From an uncultured Oscillospiraceae bacterium (lineage in GTDB: Bacteria > Bacillota > Clostridia > Oscillospirales > Oscillospiraceae), in contig CAJUSG010000036.1 of the NCBI GenBank assembly GCA_910589085.1, positions 8,956 to 24,077 on the forward strand: a stretch of 15,122 nt of DNA, given 5' to 3'. Below the pieces are notes generated by a model, which saw nothing but the letters and a program-made list of their open reading frames with translations, ran no database searches and was not told the origin of the DNA. The translations under genes were made by a program, and so were the position numbers. This document shows, piece by piece, positions 1 through 5,802 of this stretch. Numbering within the stretch: position 1 is the stretch's first letter; every line of letters starts with the position of its first letter.

Positions 1-39
1 GTCTGGCCCTGCGGGGACGGAAAAGTTTGGAGGAAAACC

Positions 40-303
40 ATGAACGAGAAAAAAACGGGCAGCTGGAGCATGATAATTGGGGGGATAGCCCTGATTATTG
101 TGCTCTTTATAGGGGTGCAGGTGATTTTCTGGGTACTGGAGGAGGTCATCCATCAGGATGCGCCCGCCGTCTCGGCTGTCCAGAGCGTCCCCGATACCGG
201 CGCGGAGGCCCCCGGCTTCTGCGTCCACTGCGGCGAGGAGCTGCCCGACAGCTTCCAGTGGGGGCAGTACTGTCCCTGGTGCGGGGAAAAAATTGAACAA
301 TAA
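40..303 (+). CDS. Membrane-anchored zinc-ribbon miniprotein (87 aa), function unknown
   Basis: Small protein with one predicted membrane helix at about residues 11-33 (a run of Ile, Val, Leu and Phe), a short linker rich in Ala, Val and Pro, and a C-terminal zinc ribbon. The ribbon has two CxxC knuckles, C61-x2-C64 and C78-x2-C81, each followed by Gly and an acidic residue (CGEE, CGEK), as in bacterial zinc-ribbon domains. The start at 40 is chosen because a GGAGG sits at 30-34; an overlapping frame starting at 27 lacks a ribosome site and has no sensible protein features. The stop is 12 nt before ftsY, so the two are probably co-transcribed. The last Cys pair is near the C-terminus, so the ribbon would be the terminal domain, on the cytoplasmic side if the helix enters N-out. 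Coding is well supported by the motif; function is unknown. Confidence 0.8.
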   Translation: MNEKKTGSWSMIIGGIALIIVLFIGVQVIFWVLEEVIHQDAPAVSAVQSVPDTGAEAPGFCVHCGEELPDSFQWGQYCPWCGEKIEQ

Positions 304-315
304 GGAGTAACACCC

Positions 316-1185
316 ATGGGCTTTTTTGACAAGCTGAAAAAGATCAACATTTTCTCCGGCTTCGGCTCGGAGCTCACCGACGACTTTTACGACGAGCTGG
401 AGGAGTCGCTGATTCTGGCGGACACCGGCATGGACGTGACCCTGGAGCTGGTGGAGGAGCTGCGCCGCCGGGTGAAGTCAGAGGGGGTCAAGACGGTGGA
501 GGGGGCCCGGGAGGTGATGGTCCGGGTGATTGCCGGCGCCCTCAGCGCCGGGGACCCGTCTCTGGACCTGTCCACCAAGCCCGCCGTGGTGCTGTTCATC
601 GGGGTAAACGGGGTGGGCAAGACCACCACCATCGGCAAGATCGGCCATCAGCTGAAGGCGGAGCGGAAAAAGGTGCTCTTCTGCGCCGCCGACACCTTCC
701 GGGCGGCAGCCGCCGACCAGCTGACCATCTGGGCGGACCGGGCGGGGGTGGACATCATCAAGCAGCAGGAGGGGGCGGACCCCGCCGCCGTGGTATTTGA
801 CGCCATGTCGGCCGCCAAGGCCCGGAACGCCGGGGTAGTGCTGGTGGACACCGCCGGCCGGCTGCACAACAAGCAGAACCTGATGAACGAGCTGAATAAA
901 ATCTCCCGGGTGATCGACCGGGAGCTGCCCGGCTGCGCCCGGGAGACCCTTCTGGTGCTGGACGCCACCACCGGCCAGAACGGGCTGATTCAGGCCCGGC
1001 AGTTCAAGGAGGCGGCGGGGATCACGGGCATCGTCCTCACCAAGCTGGACGGCACCGCCAAGGGGGGCATCGCCATCGCCATCGCCAAAGAGCTGGGGGT
1101 GCCCGTAAAGTACGCCGGCGTAGGGGAGGGCATCGACGATTTAAAGCCCTTCGACGCCCAGGAGTTCGCCCAGGCGCTGATTTGA
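316..1185 (+). CDS. ftsY: Signal recognition particle receptor FtsY (SRP-GTPase)
   Basis: FtsY docks the SRP-ribosome-nascent chain complex at the membrane and, with Ffh, hydrolyses GTP to pass membrane proteins to the Sec translocon. The 289-aa protein has a short N-terminal part (MGFFDKLKK) and helical N domain (about 1-85), then the NG GTPase core: P-loop GVNGVGKTT at 96-104, DTFRAAA at 126-132, DTAGR at 178-182, TKLD at 242-245 and the closing GVGE at 268-271. DTFRAAA and the GVGEGIDDLKPF ending favour FtsY over Ffh, and there is no Met-rich M domain. The long acidic A domain of the E. coli protein is absent, as is usual in Firmicutes; membrane contact would rely on the N-terminal amphipathic helix. 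The ribosome site AAGGAG lies at 302-307. smc often precedes ftsY in Firmicutes; what lies upstream here is outside the window. Confidence 0.97.
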   Translation: MGFFDKLKKINIFSGFGSELTDDFYDELEESLILADTGMDVTLELVEELRRRVKSEGVKTVEGAREVMVRVIAGALSAGDPSLDLSTKPAVVLFIGVNGVGKTTTIGKIGHQLKAERKKVLFCAADTFRAAAADQLTIWADRAGVDIIKQQEGADPAAVVFDAMSAAKARNAGVVLVDTAGRLHNKQNLMNELNKISRVIDRELPGCARETLLVLDATTGQNGLIQARQFKEAAGITGIVLTKLDGTAKGGIAIAIAKELGVPVKYAGVGEGIDDLKPFDAQEFAQALI

Positions 1186-1199
1186 GTGTGTGAAGGCGT

Positions 1200-1324
1200 G
1201 TAGGGGCCGACGACCCCGGCGGCCCGTTTTTACGGAATTGCGGCATTGTACGGACGGCGCGCCGTGGTCGTCGCGTTCTGCGTGCGGCGCGTGTTCGGCG
1301 TAGGGGCGGATATCATCCGCCCGC
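1200..1324. repeat. Cluster of GTAGGG-type short palindromic repeat units
   Basis: Two units starting GTAGGGG are visible: 1200-1226, whose arms GGGCCG and CGGCCC flank ACGACCCCGG, and 1300-1324, where GGGCGGAT and ATCCGCCC pair across two to four bases. Between them, 1256-1275 is nearly identical to the reverse complement of part of the unit at 2035-2060 (GGCGCGCC followed by GTCGTCGCG). Short palindromes of this sort recur between genes in Oscillospiraceae as I recall; copy number in this genome cannot be seen from here. Confidence 0.7.
1204..1231 (+). terminator. Possible intrinsic terminator after ftsY, made by a repeat unit
   Basis: GGGCCG at 1204-1209 pairs with CGGCCC at 1220-1225 across a 10-nt loop and is followed by G and five Ts (1227-1231). 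It lies 18 nt after the ftsY stop. The hairpin belongs to a GTAGGG-type repeat unit, so it may be a terminator by chance. The short stem and long loop keep confidence moderate. Confidence 0.4.
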
Positions 1325-1378
1325 TCTGACGGTGCCCACCCCGACAGAAATGGCCCCAAAAAATTAATAGAATATCAA

Positions 1379-1406
1379 TAGACAGAAAGAGAAAATATGG
1401 TAGAAT
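1379..1406 (+). promoter_or_regulatory. Candidate sigma-A promoter for rdgB
   Basis: TAGACA at 1379-1384 (5 of 6 to TTGACA), a 16-nt spacer and TAGAAT at 1401-1406 (5 of 6 to TATAAT) lie in an AT-rich pocket within otherwise GC-rich DNA. The expected start site, about 1413, would fall on the AGGGGG ribosome site (1408-1413) of the gene starting at 1421, leaving almost no leader. The match is good but this placement is odd. Confidence 0.45.
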
Positions 1407-1420
1407 AAGGGGGAAGCCAG

Positions 1421-2008
1421 ATGAAACTGGTACTGGCCAGCAAGAACGAGAAGAAGCTGGTAGAGATGAACGACATTCTGTCCCATCTGGGGATCGAGGT
1501 CTGTTCCGAGGCGGAGGCCGGGGTAGACCTGGAGGTAGAGGAGACGGGGACCACCTTTGAGGAGAACTCCCTGCTGAAAGCGAAGGCGGTAATGGAGGCC
1601 AGCGGCCTGCCCGCCATCGCCGACGACTCGGGGCTGTGCGTGGACTGCCTCAACGGGGCTCCGGGGGTGTACTCCGCCCGGTACGGCGGCGAGGGGCTGA
1701 GCGACGAGGCCCGCTACCGGATTCTCCTGGAGAACATGCGGGGCCAGATGACCCGGACGGCGAAATTCGTCTCGGTAATCACCTGCTGCTTCCCCAACGG
1801 GGACGTGCTGTCCGCCCGGGGGGAGTGCCCCGGCACCATCGCCTACGCCCCCATGGGGGAGGGCGGCTTCGGCTACGACCCGGTGTTCTTCGTCCCGGAG
1901 CTGAAAAAGACCTTTTCCCAGATGACGGCGGACGAAAAGAACGCCATCTCCCACCGGGGCAAAGCCATCCAGGCGTTCAAGGAGAAATTAGAGGACTATC
2001 TCAGGTGA
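1421..2008 (+). CDS. rdgB: XTP/dITP diphosphatase, RdgB/HAM1 family
   Basis: House-cleaning enzyme that hydrolyses XTP, dITP and ITP to the monophosphate and pyrophosphate, keeping deaminated purines out of DNA and RNA; cytosolic and Mg-dependent. The 195-aa length is normal for the family. Visible motifs are the N-terminal nucleotide-binding SKNEKKL at 7-13, TFEENSLLKA at 45-54, the metal and catalytic segment ADDSGL at 67-72, GVYSARYGG at 82-90, FGYDPVF at 150-156 and SHRGKA at 177-182. All are the expected family landmarks, so the protein looks complete and active. The start at 1421 has AGGGGG eight bases upstream and gives the canonical MKLVLASKN beginning. It is separated from ftsY by repeats and a promoter-like sequence, and from yhbY by another repeat cluster. 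In B. subtilis the homologue is ysnA, next to rph. Confidence 0.96.
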   Translation: MKLVLASKNEKKLVEMNDILSHLGIEVCSEAEAGVDLEVEETGTTFEENSLLKAKAVMEASGLPAIADDSGLCVDCLNGAPGVYSARYGGEGLSDEARYRILLENMRGQMTRTAKFVSVITCCFPNGDVLSARGECPGTIAYAPMGEGGFGYDPVFFVPELKKTFSQMTADEKNAISHRGKAIQAFKEKLEDYLR

Positions 2009-2011
2009 TTT

Positions 2012-2101
2012 GCAGGGGCGGATATGCGCCGCACGTAGGGCGCGACGACCCGGCGCGCCGCCTGTGATTGCAAAACGGCGTGCCCAGTGGTCACGCCCTA
2101 C
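2012..2101. repeat. GTAGGG-type repeat with inverted ends (MITE-like, about 67-90 bp)
   Basis: Position 2035 begins GTAGGGCGCGACGACC; the far end, 2076-2101, read on the minus strand begins GTAGGGCGTGACCACTGG. These imperfect inverted ends of about 26 bp enclose a 15-nt middle. A further unit lies just before it (2012-2034: GGGGCGGATAT, compare the unit at 1300). Each end can also fold on itself, for example GGCGTG at 2077-2082 with CACGCC at 2092-2097. It fills most of the rdgB-yhbY gap. No coding sequence is seen, so if it is mobile it must be moved in trans. Confidence 0.7.
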
Positions 2102-2127
2102 AAAATAGCCGAAAACGAGGATAAAAT

Positions 2128-2454
2128 ATGGAACTTACAAGCAAACAGCGGGCCCAGCTGCGGGGCCTGGCAAATAATATCGACACCATTCTGATCGTGG
2201 GCAAGGAGGGCATCGGGGACAACCTGGTAAAGCAGGCCAACGACGCCCTGGAGGCCCGGGAGCTCATCAAGGGGAAGGTGCTGGAGAACTCCCTGCTCTC
2301 CCCCCGGGAGGCGGCGGAGGAGCTGGCCCCACTGACCCGGAGCGAAATTGTTCAGGTGATTGGAACAAAATTCGTGTTATATCGTCCAAGCCATAAGAAG
2401 GACAAAAAGGATAAAATTGTGCTGGTACAGGACAAGAAACGCCTAAAGGGTTAG
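2128..2454 (+). CDS. yhbY: YhbY-type ribosome-assembly RNA-binding protein (CRM domain)
   Basis: Single CRM-domain protein of the YhbY/YqeI family, which associates with pre-50S ribosomal particles and 23S rRNA. The 108 residues fill the domain: LTSKQRAQLRGLA at 3-15, the GxxG RNA-binding loop in VGKEGIGDNL at 24-33, then the helix LEARELIKGKVLEN and the final strand segment VQVIGTKFVLYRPS at about 75-88. A Lys-rich tail follows (KKDKKDK), fitting RNA contact. A weak GAGG lies upstream of the ATG at 2128. In B. subtilis yqeI stands in the order aroE-yqeI-nadD-yqeK-rsfS; here yhbY also directly precedes nadD-yqeK, with only a repeat between them, which supports both the call and an ancestral operon. 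Confidence 0.93.
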   Translation: MELTSKQRAQLRGLANNIDTILIVGKEGIGDNLVKQANDALEARELIKGKVLENSLLSPREAAEELAPLTRSEIVQVIGTKFVLYRPSHKKDKKDKIVLVQDKKRLKG

Positions 2455-2456
2455 GA

Positions 2457-2595
2457 CAAAAGCCTCCCTTCGCAAAGGGAGGTGGCATCCGCGAAGCGGA
2501 TGACGGAGGGTTTTCCCCTCCCGAAATGCATCTGGCCCTGTCGGAGGAAACCCCCACCGCCCTTCGGGCGGAGCCCCCTTTGCGAAGGGGGCCTT
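2457..2595. repeat. Imperfect palindromic intergenic element (about 140 bp, MITE-like)
   Basis: The left end, AAAAGCCTCCCTTCGCAAAG from 2458, is matched by the inverted right end at about 2574-2593 (CCCCTTTGCGAAGGGGGCC). Inside are three hairpins: CCTCCCTT/AAGGGAGG around 2463-2482, CATCCGC/GCGGATG at 2486-2502 and CCGCCC/GGGCGG around 2557-2571. The arms ACGGAGGGTTTT and GGAAACCCCC also face each other. It carries no gene. Its left-end layout (hairpin, GGTG, hairpin, GGAGG) matches the element at 14962-15122. It separates yhbY from nadD without obvious damage to either. Confidence 0.75.
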
Positions 2596-2628
2596 GGGCG
2601 CAGCTCTGTAAAATTTTCATTCTGAAAT

Positions 2629-2635
2629 AAGGCGG
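2629..2635 (+). promoter_or_regulatory. Ribosome binding site that fixes the nadD start at 2644
   Basis: AAGGCGG at 2629-2635 lies eight bases before ATG 2644, an ideal distance. It touches the in-frame GTG at 2635 and is only five bases from the GTG at 2641, so these earlier starts are unlikely. ATG 2644 also gives the standard MKIGIFGGTF beginning of the NadD family. Confidence 0.7.
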
Positions 2636-2643
2636 TGTCAGTG

Positions 2644-3855
2644 ATGAAAATCGGAATTTTTGGCGGAACCTTCAACCCGCCCCACTTGGGGCACTTGGCG
2701 GCGGCGGAGGCGGCGATTGGGGCGCTGGGTCTGGACAAGCTGTACATTGTGCCCGCGTCCATCCCGCCCCACAAGGAGCTGCCCGAGGGCACCCCGGCCC
2801 CGGAGCATCGGTTGGCCATGGCGGCCAAGCTGGCGGACGCGCTTCTGCTGCCCCAGGTGGTCCAGCTGTCTGAGATGGAGCTGAAGCGTGAGGGGAAGAG
2901 CTACACCGCCGACACGCTGGCGGCCCTCCGGGAGGAATACCCGGAGGCGGAGCTGTGGCTGCTTATGGGTACGGACATGTTCCTGACCCTCCACCGGTGG
3001 CGCGAGCCGGAGAAGATTCTGAAGCTGGCGGGGGTATGCGCCTTTGGCCGCACGGAGCAGGACGGGGAGGCGGTCTTCGCCCCTCAGCGGGAGTATCTGC
3101 AAAGGACCTGCCCCGGGGCGAGGATCACCACCATCCCCCTGCCCGGTCTGGTGGACATCTCCTCCACCCGGCTGCGGGAGCTGCTGGCCCGGGGGGAGGG
3201 CGGGGACTATCTCATCCCCGCCGTCTATGGATACATCCTGAGAAATCAGCTCTACAGCACCCACGCCGACCTGAAGCGCCTGGCCATCCCCGAGCTGCGG
3301 GCCTGTTCCTACTCCATGGTGATGCAGAAGCGGGTGCGTCACATCCGTGGCACCGAGGAGGAGGCGGTCCGCCTGGCCCAGCGCTGGGGTGCGGACCCGG
3401 ACCAGGCCCGCCGGGCGGGCATTCTCCACGACTGCACCAAGTATCTGGAGCTGGAGGAGCAGCTGGCGCTGTGTGAGCGGTACGGCGTGGAGCTGGACGA
3501 GCTGGAGCGCCGGGCGGTAAAATTACTCCACTCCAAGACGGGGGCGTGTATTGCCCGGCATGTTTTCGGGGAACCTGACGAGGTGTACAACGCCATCTTC
3601 TGGCACACCACGGCCAAGGAGAACATGACCACCCTGGAAAAAATTCTATACGTAGCCGACTATATGGAGCCCAACCGGACCTTTGAGGGGGTGGAGCGGC
3701 TGCGGGAGCTGGCCTACAGCGACCTGGACAAGGCGCTGCTTCTGGGGGTGGAGACCACCATCCAGGAGATGAAGGACCGCAGTCTCCCCGTCCACCAGAG
3801 CACCCTCCGGGCCCAGGCCTGGCTGCGGGAGCACGGCGTTACAACAGAGGGGTAA
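2644..3855 (+). CDS. nadD: Fused nicotinate-nucleotide adenylyltransferase (NadD) and YqeK HD-domain hydrolase
   Basis: Bifunctional 403-aa protein. The N-terminal half (about 1-205) is NadD, which makes deamido-NAD from nicotinate mononucleotide and ATP in NAD synthesis: GGTFNPPHLGH at 7-17 holds the HxGH nucleotidyl-transfer motif, PPHK is at 41-44, LLMGTDMF at 106-113 and ISSTRLR at 172-178. The C-terminal half (about 215-400) is YqeK, an HD-domain protein whose family hydrolyses diadenosine tetraphosphate: H233, H262-D263 (ILHDCTK), H296, H321 (FWHTT) and D339 (VADYMEPNR) are the expected metal ligands. In most Firmicutes these are two adjacent genes; here one uninterrupted frame covers both, with a short linker around 203-215 and no stop or internal start needed. 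The next gene follows after 7 nt. An operon with LCP and rsfS is likely. Confidence 0.95.
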   Translation: MKIGIFGGTFNPPHLGHLAAAEAAIGALGLDKLYIVPASIPPHKELPEGTPAPEHRLAMAAKLADALLLPQVVQLSEMELKREGKSYTADTLAALREEYPEAELWLLMGTDMFLTLHRWREPEKILKLAGVCAFGRTEQDGEAVFAPQREYLQRTCPGARITTIPLPGLVDISSTRLRELLARGEGGDYLIPAVYGYILRNQLYSTHADLKRLAIPELRACSYSMVMQKRVRHIRGTEEEAVRLAQRWGADPDQARRAGILHDCTKYLELEEQLALCERYGVELDELERRAVKLLHSKTGACIARHVFGEPDEVYNAIFWHTTAKENMTTLEKILYVADYMEPNRTFEGVERLRELAYSDLDKALLLGVETTIQEMKDRSLPVHQSTLRAQAWLREHGVTTEG

Positions 3856-3862
3856 GAGAACA

Positions 3863-5377
3863 ATGAGCGAATACAACGATAAACACGGCCGGCGGGAGGC
3901 GCCCGGCGGATTCTCCCTGAAGAAGTGGTGGGCGGGCTACCGCGGCTGGGTGGCCAGCCTGGACCGGGGGGCAAGGATCCGCTACCGGGTGTACCAGGGG
4001 CTGTCTGTGGCGGCCCTTCTGGTCATCGCGCTGGTGCTGTTTCTCCAGTCCTGGATCAAGCTGCCCGAGGTGCCGGTCCCTCCGGAGCCCGGTACGGGCA
4101 GCGAGGGACCGCCCTCCCAGAGCGGCCAGCCCGCCGGCCTGGAGTACGAGGGGGCGGAGCTGCCCAGCGTGACCAAGAGCGGCCGGAAGCCGGGCTACTA
4201 CACCTTCCTGCTGGTGGGCAAGGACACCAGCAGCGGCCTGACCGACACCATGATGCTGGTCACCTACGACACCCAGGGCAAGAAGATCAACGCCATCAGC
4301 CTGCTGCGGGACACCATGGTGAACACCTCGGGTAAGAGCGGCGGCCAGAAGCGGCTGAACGCGGTCTATAACCGCAACCGGGGCGACAGTAAGCTCAGCG
4401 AGAAGGAGCGCATCGAAAATGGCATGACCGCCCTGAAGAAGGAGGTCAGCCGCCTTACCGGCATCTACCCCGACTTCTACGTCATGGTGGAGTGGGAGGC
4501 CATCGGCCGCCTGGTGGACGCCGTGAACGGCGTAGAGTTCGAGGTCCCCTTCGACATGGACTACGACGACCCCTATCAGGACCTGCACATCCACCAGAAG
4601 AAGGGCCTGCGGGTGCTGGACGGCCGGGACGCCATGGAGGTGATCCGCTTCCGGAAGAACAACGACGGCAGCCACTCCCTGGGCGACGTGGGCCGCACCG
4701 AGATCCAGCGGGACTTTCTCACCGCCGTGCTGAAAAAGTGCCTCACCCCGGAGATTCTGCTCAAGCTGCCCACCCTGGTGGACATCTTTGTGGACAACGT
4801 GGACACCGACCTCACCGTGGGCAACATCCTGGCCTTCGCCCAGCTGGCCATCGGCATGGACGTGGAAAACGGGGTAAACTTCGTCCCCATGCCCTGCTAT
4901 GGGGTGTCCTATGGCGGCGCGTCGCTGGTGTGCGCCCAGGAGAAGGAGCTGCTGGAACTGCTTAACGACGGCATCAACCCCTATCTGGACGAGATCAGGT
5001 CCAGCGACCTTCAGCTGATGTACCAGAAGAGCAACGGCGCCTTTGGCGTGACCAACGGCACCCTGGCCGACCCGGCGGTGGGCCGGGTCTATGTGGCCCC
5101 CAAGCCCAAGCCGGAGGAGCCAGACAGCTCGGAGGAGCCCGGCGACACCAGCGGAGAGGAGAACCCTGACACCTCCACTCCCCCCGACAGCTCCGGAGAG
5201 GAGACGCCGCCGGGGGATGCCAGCGAGCCGGGCGGCACGGAGGAACCCGGCGCTGTCCCCGACCCGCCGGACATCGGGGAGATCGACCCGGGCGTGGTCT
5301 TCCCCGACCCCTCCACGGACATTCAGAACAGAGACAGCCAGATCGCGGCGGACGGGCTGCCCCGGGCCGCGGCCTGA
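3863..5377 (+). CDS. LytR-CpsA-Psr (LCP) family cell-wall polymer ligase
   Basis: LCP enzymes transfer lipid-linked anionic glycopolymers (teichoic acids, capsule) onto peptidoglycan outside the membrane. The 504-aa protein has a cytoplasmic basic N-terminus, one membrane helix at about 47-64, a Pro/Gly/Ser linker and the LCP domain at about 110-335. Landmarks are FLLVGKD at 115-121, TDTMMLVTYD at 127-136, SLLRDTMV at 146-153, the conserved Arg segment IRFRK at 261-265, and DVGRTEIQRDFL at 275-286 with R278 and R283; the Arg and Asp residues bind pyrophosphate and Mg in known members. Residues 411-504 are a low-complexity tail rich in Pro, Glu, Asp, Ser and Thr, probably disordered and extracellular. 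The ribosome site overlaps the end of nadD-yqeK, suggesting coupled expression. Which polymer it attaches cannot be told from this window. Confidence 0.93.
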   Translation: MSEYNDKHGRREAPGGFSLKKWWAGYRGWVASLDRGARIRYRVYQGLSVAALLVIALVLFLQSWIKLPEVPVPPEPGTGSEGPPSQSGQPAGLEYEGAELPSVTKSGRKPGYYTFLLVGKDTSSGLTDTMMLVTYDTQGKKINAISLLRDTMVNTSGKSGGQKRLNAVYNRNRGDSKLSEKERIENGMTALKKEVSRLTGIYPDFYVMVEWEAIGRLVDAVNGVEFEVPFDMDYDDPYQDLHIHQKKGLRVLDGRDAMEVIRFRKNNDGSHSLGDVGRTEIQRDFLTAVLKKCLTPEILLKLPTLVDIFVDNVDTDLTVGNILAFAQLAIGMDVENGVNFVPMPCYGVSYGGASLVCAQEKELLELLNDGINPYLDEIRSSDLQLMYQKSNGAFGVTNGTLADPAVGRVYVAPKPKPEEPDSSEEPGDTSGEENPDTSTPPDSSGEETPPGDASEPGGTEEPGAVPDPPDIGEIDPGVVFPDPSTDIQNRDSQIAADGLPRAAA

Positions 5378-5400
5378 CAACAAGGAAAGGAGACAAAGAG

Positions 5401-5760
5401 ATGGAATCCTATGAACTGGCGGTTCTGCTGGCCAGAGCGCTGGACGGCAAAAAGGGCGGCGACATCAAGGTGCTGAAAACGGAGGGCCTGACCACCCTGG
5501 CGGACTACTTCGTGCTGTGTACCGCCACCTCCAATACCCAGATCAAGGCCATGTCCGACGCCTGCGAGGAGGCGGCGGAGTCCAACGGTGAGCGCGCCCA
5601 CCACATCGAGGGCCACCGGGGCGGCACCTGGCTGCTGATGGACTTCTCCTCGGTGGTGGTCCACGTCTTCACCGACGAGGCCCGGAAGTTCTACGACCTG
5701 GAGCGGCTGTGGAGCGACGCGGAGGAACTGGATATGGCCCAGGTTTTGGGCCGGGAGTAA
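5401..5760 (+). CDS. rsfS: Ribosomal silencing factor RsfS
   Basis: RsfS binds ribosomal protein uL14 on the free 50S subunit and blocks joining with 30S, slowing translation when nutrients are short. The 119-aa protein is of family length. It shows LARALDGKKGGDIKVL near the N-terminus, LADYFVLCTATSNTQIKAM at about 33-51, and the signature stretch with WLLMDFSSVVVHVF at 77-90 followed by ARKFYDLERLWSDA at 94-107. AAAGGAG lies about 8 nt before the ATG. It is the last gene of the nadD-yqeK/LCP/rsfS run and is followed within 6 nt by a strong terminator. The nadD-yqeK-rsfS order is conserved in Firmicutes; LCP insertion in it is common in Clostridia. Confidence 0.96.
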   Translation: MESYELAVLLARALDGKKGGDIKVLKTEGLTTLADYFVLCTATSNTQIKAMSDACEEAAESNGERAHHIEGHRGGTWLLMDFSSVVVHVFTDEARKFYDLERLWSDAEELDMAQVLGRE

Positions 5761-5765
5761 ACGAG

Positions 5766-5802
5766 ATACCCCGGCGTCCCAGTGGGACGCCGGGGTATTT
5801 TC
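5766..5802 (+). terminator. Intrinsic terminator after rsfS, between convergent genes
   Basis: A perfect 15-bp stem (5766-5780 with 5784-5798), AGT loop, then TTTT. The arm is ATACCCCGGCGTCCC. It starts 5 nt after the rsfS stop and ends at the stop codon of the convergent lipid kinase gene (TGA, read on minus, 5803-5801). Read on the minus strand it is followed only by TCTCGTTT, so it should work mainly for the plus strand, with weaker action the other way. Confidence 0.93.

Noticed and set aside
1..43. Possible end of an upstream gene (frame 2 runs open to TGA at 41-43, overlapping the zinc-ribbon start as ATGA)
   Set aside because: Only 13 codons are visible and the encoded tail matches nothing I recognise; the overlap could be chance. 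smc would be the expected neighbour, but this cannot be shown.
2596..2643. Promoter for nadD (TAAAAT at 2609-2614)
   Set aside because: No -35 box stands at 16-18 nt; that region is the GC-rich end of the palindromic element.
3839..5383. Very long open frame on the minus strand opposite the LCP gene
   Set aside because: It is the mirror of a high-GC gene; its translation is rich in His, Gly, Val and Gln with no domain, and the plus strand carries clear LCP motifs and a ribosome site.
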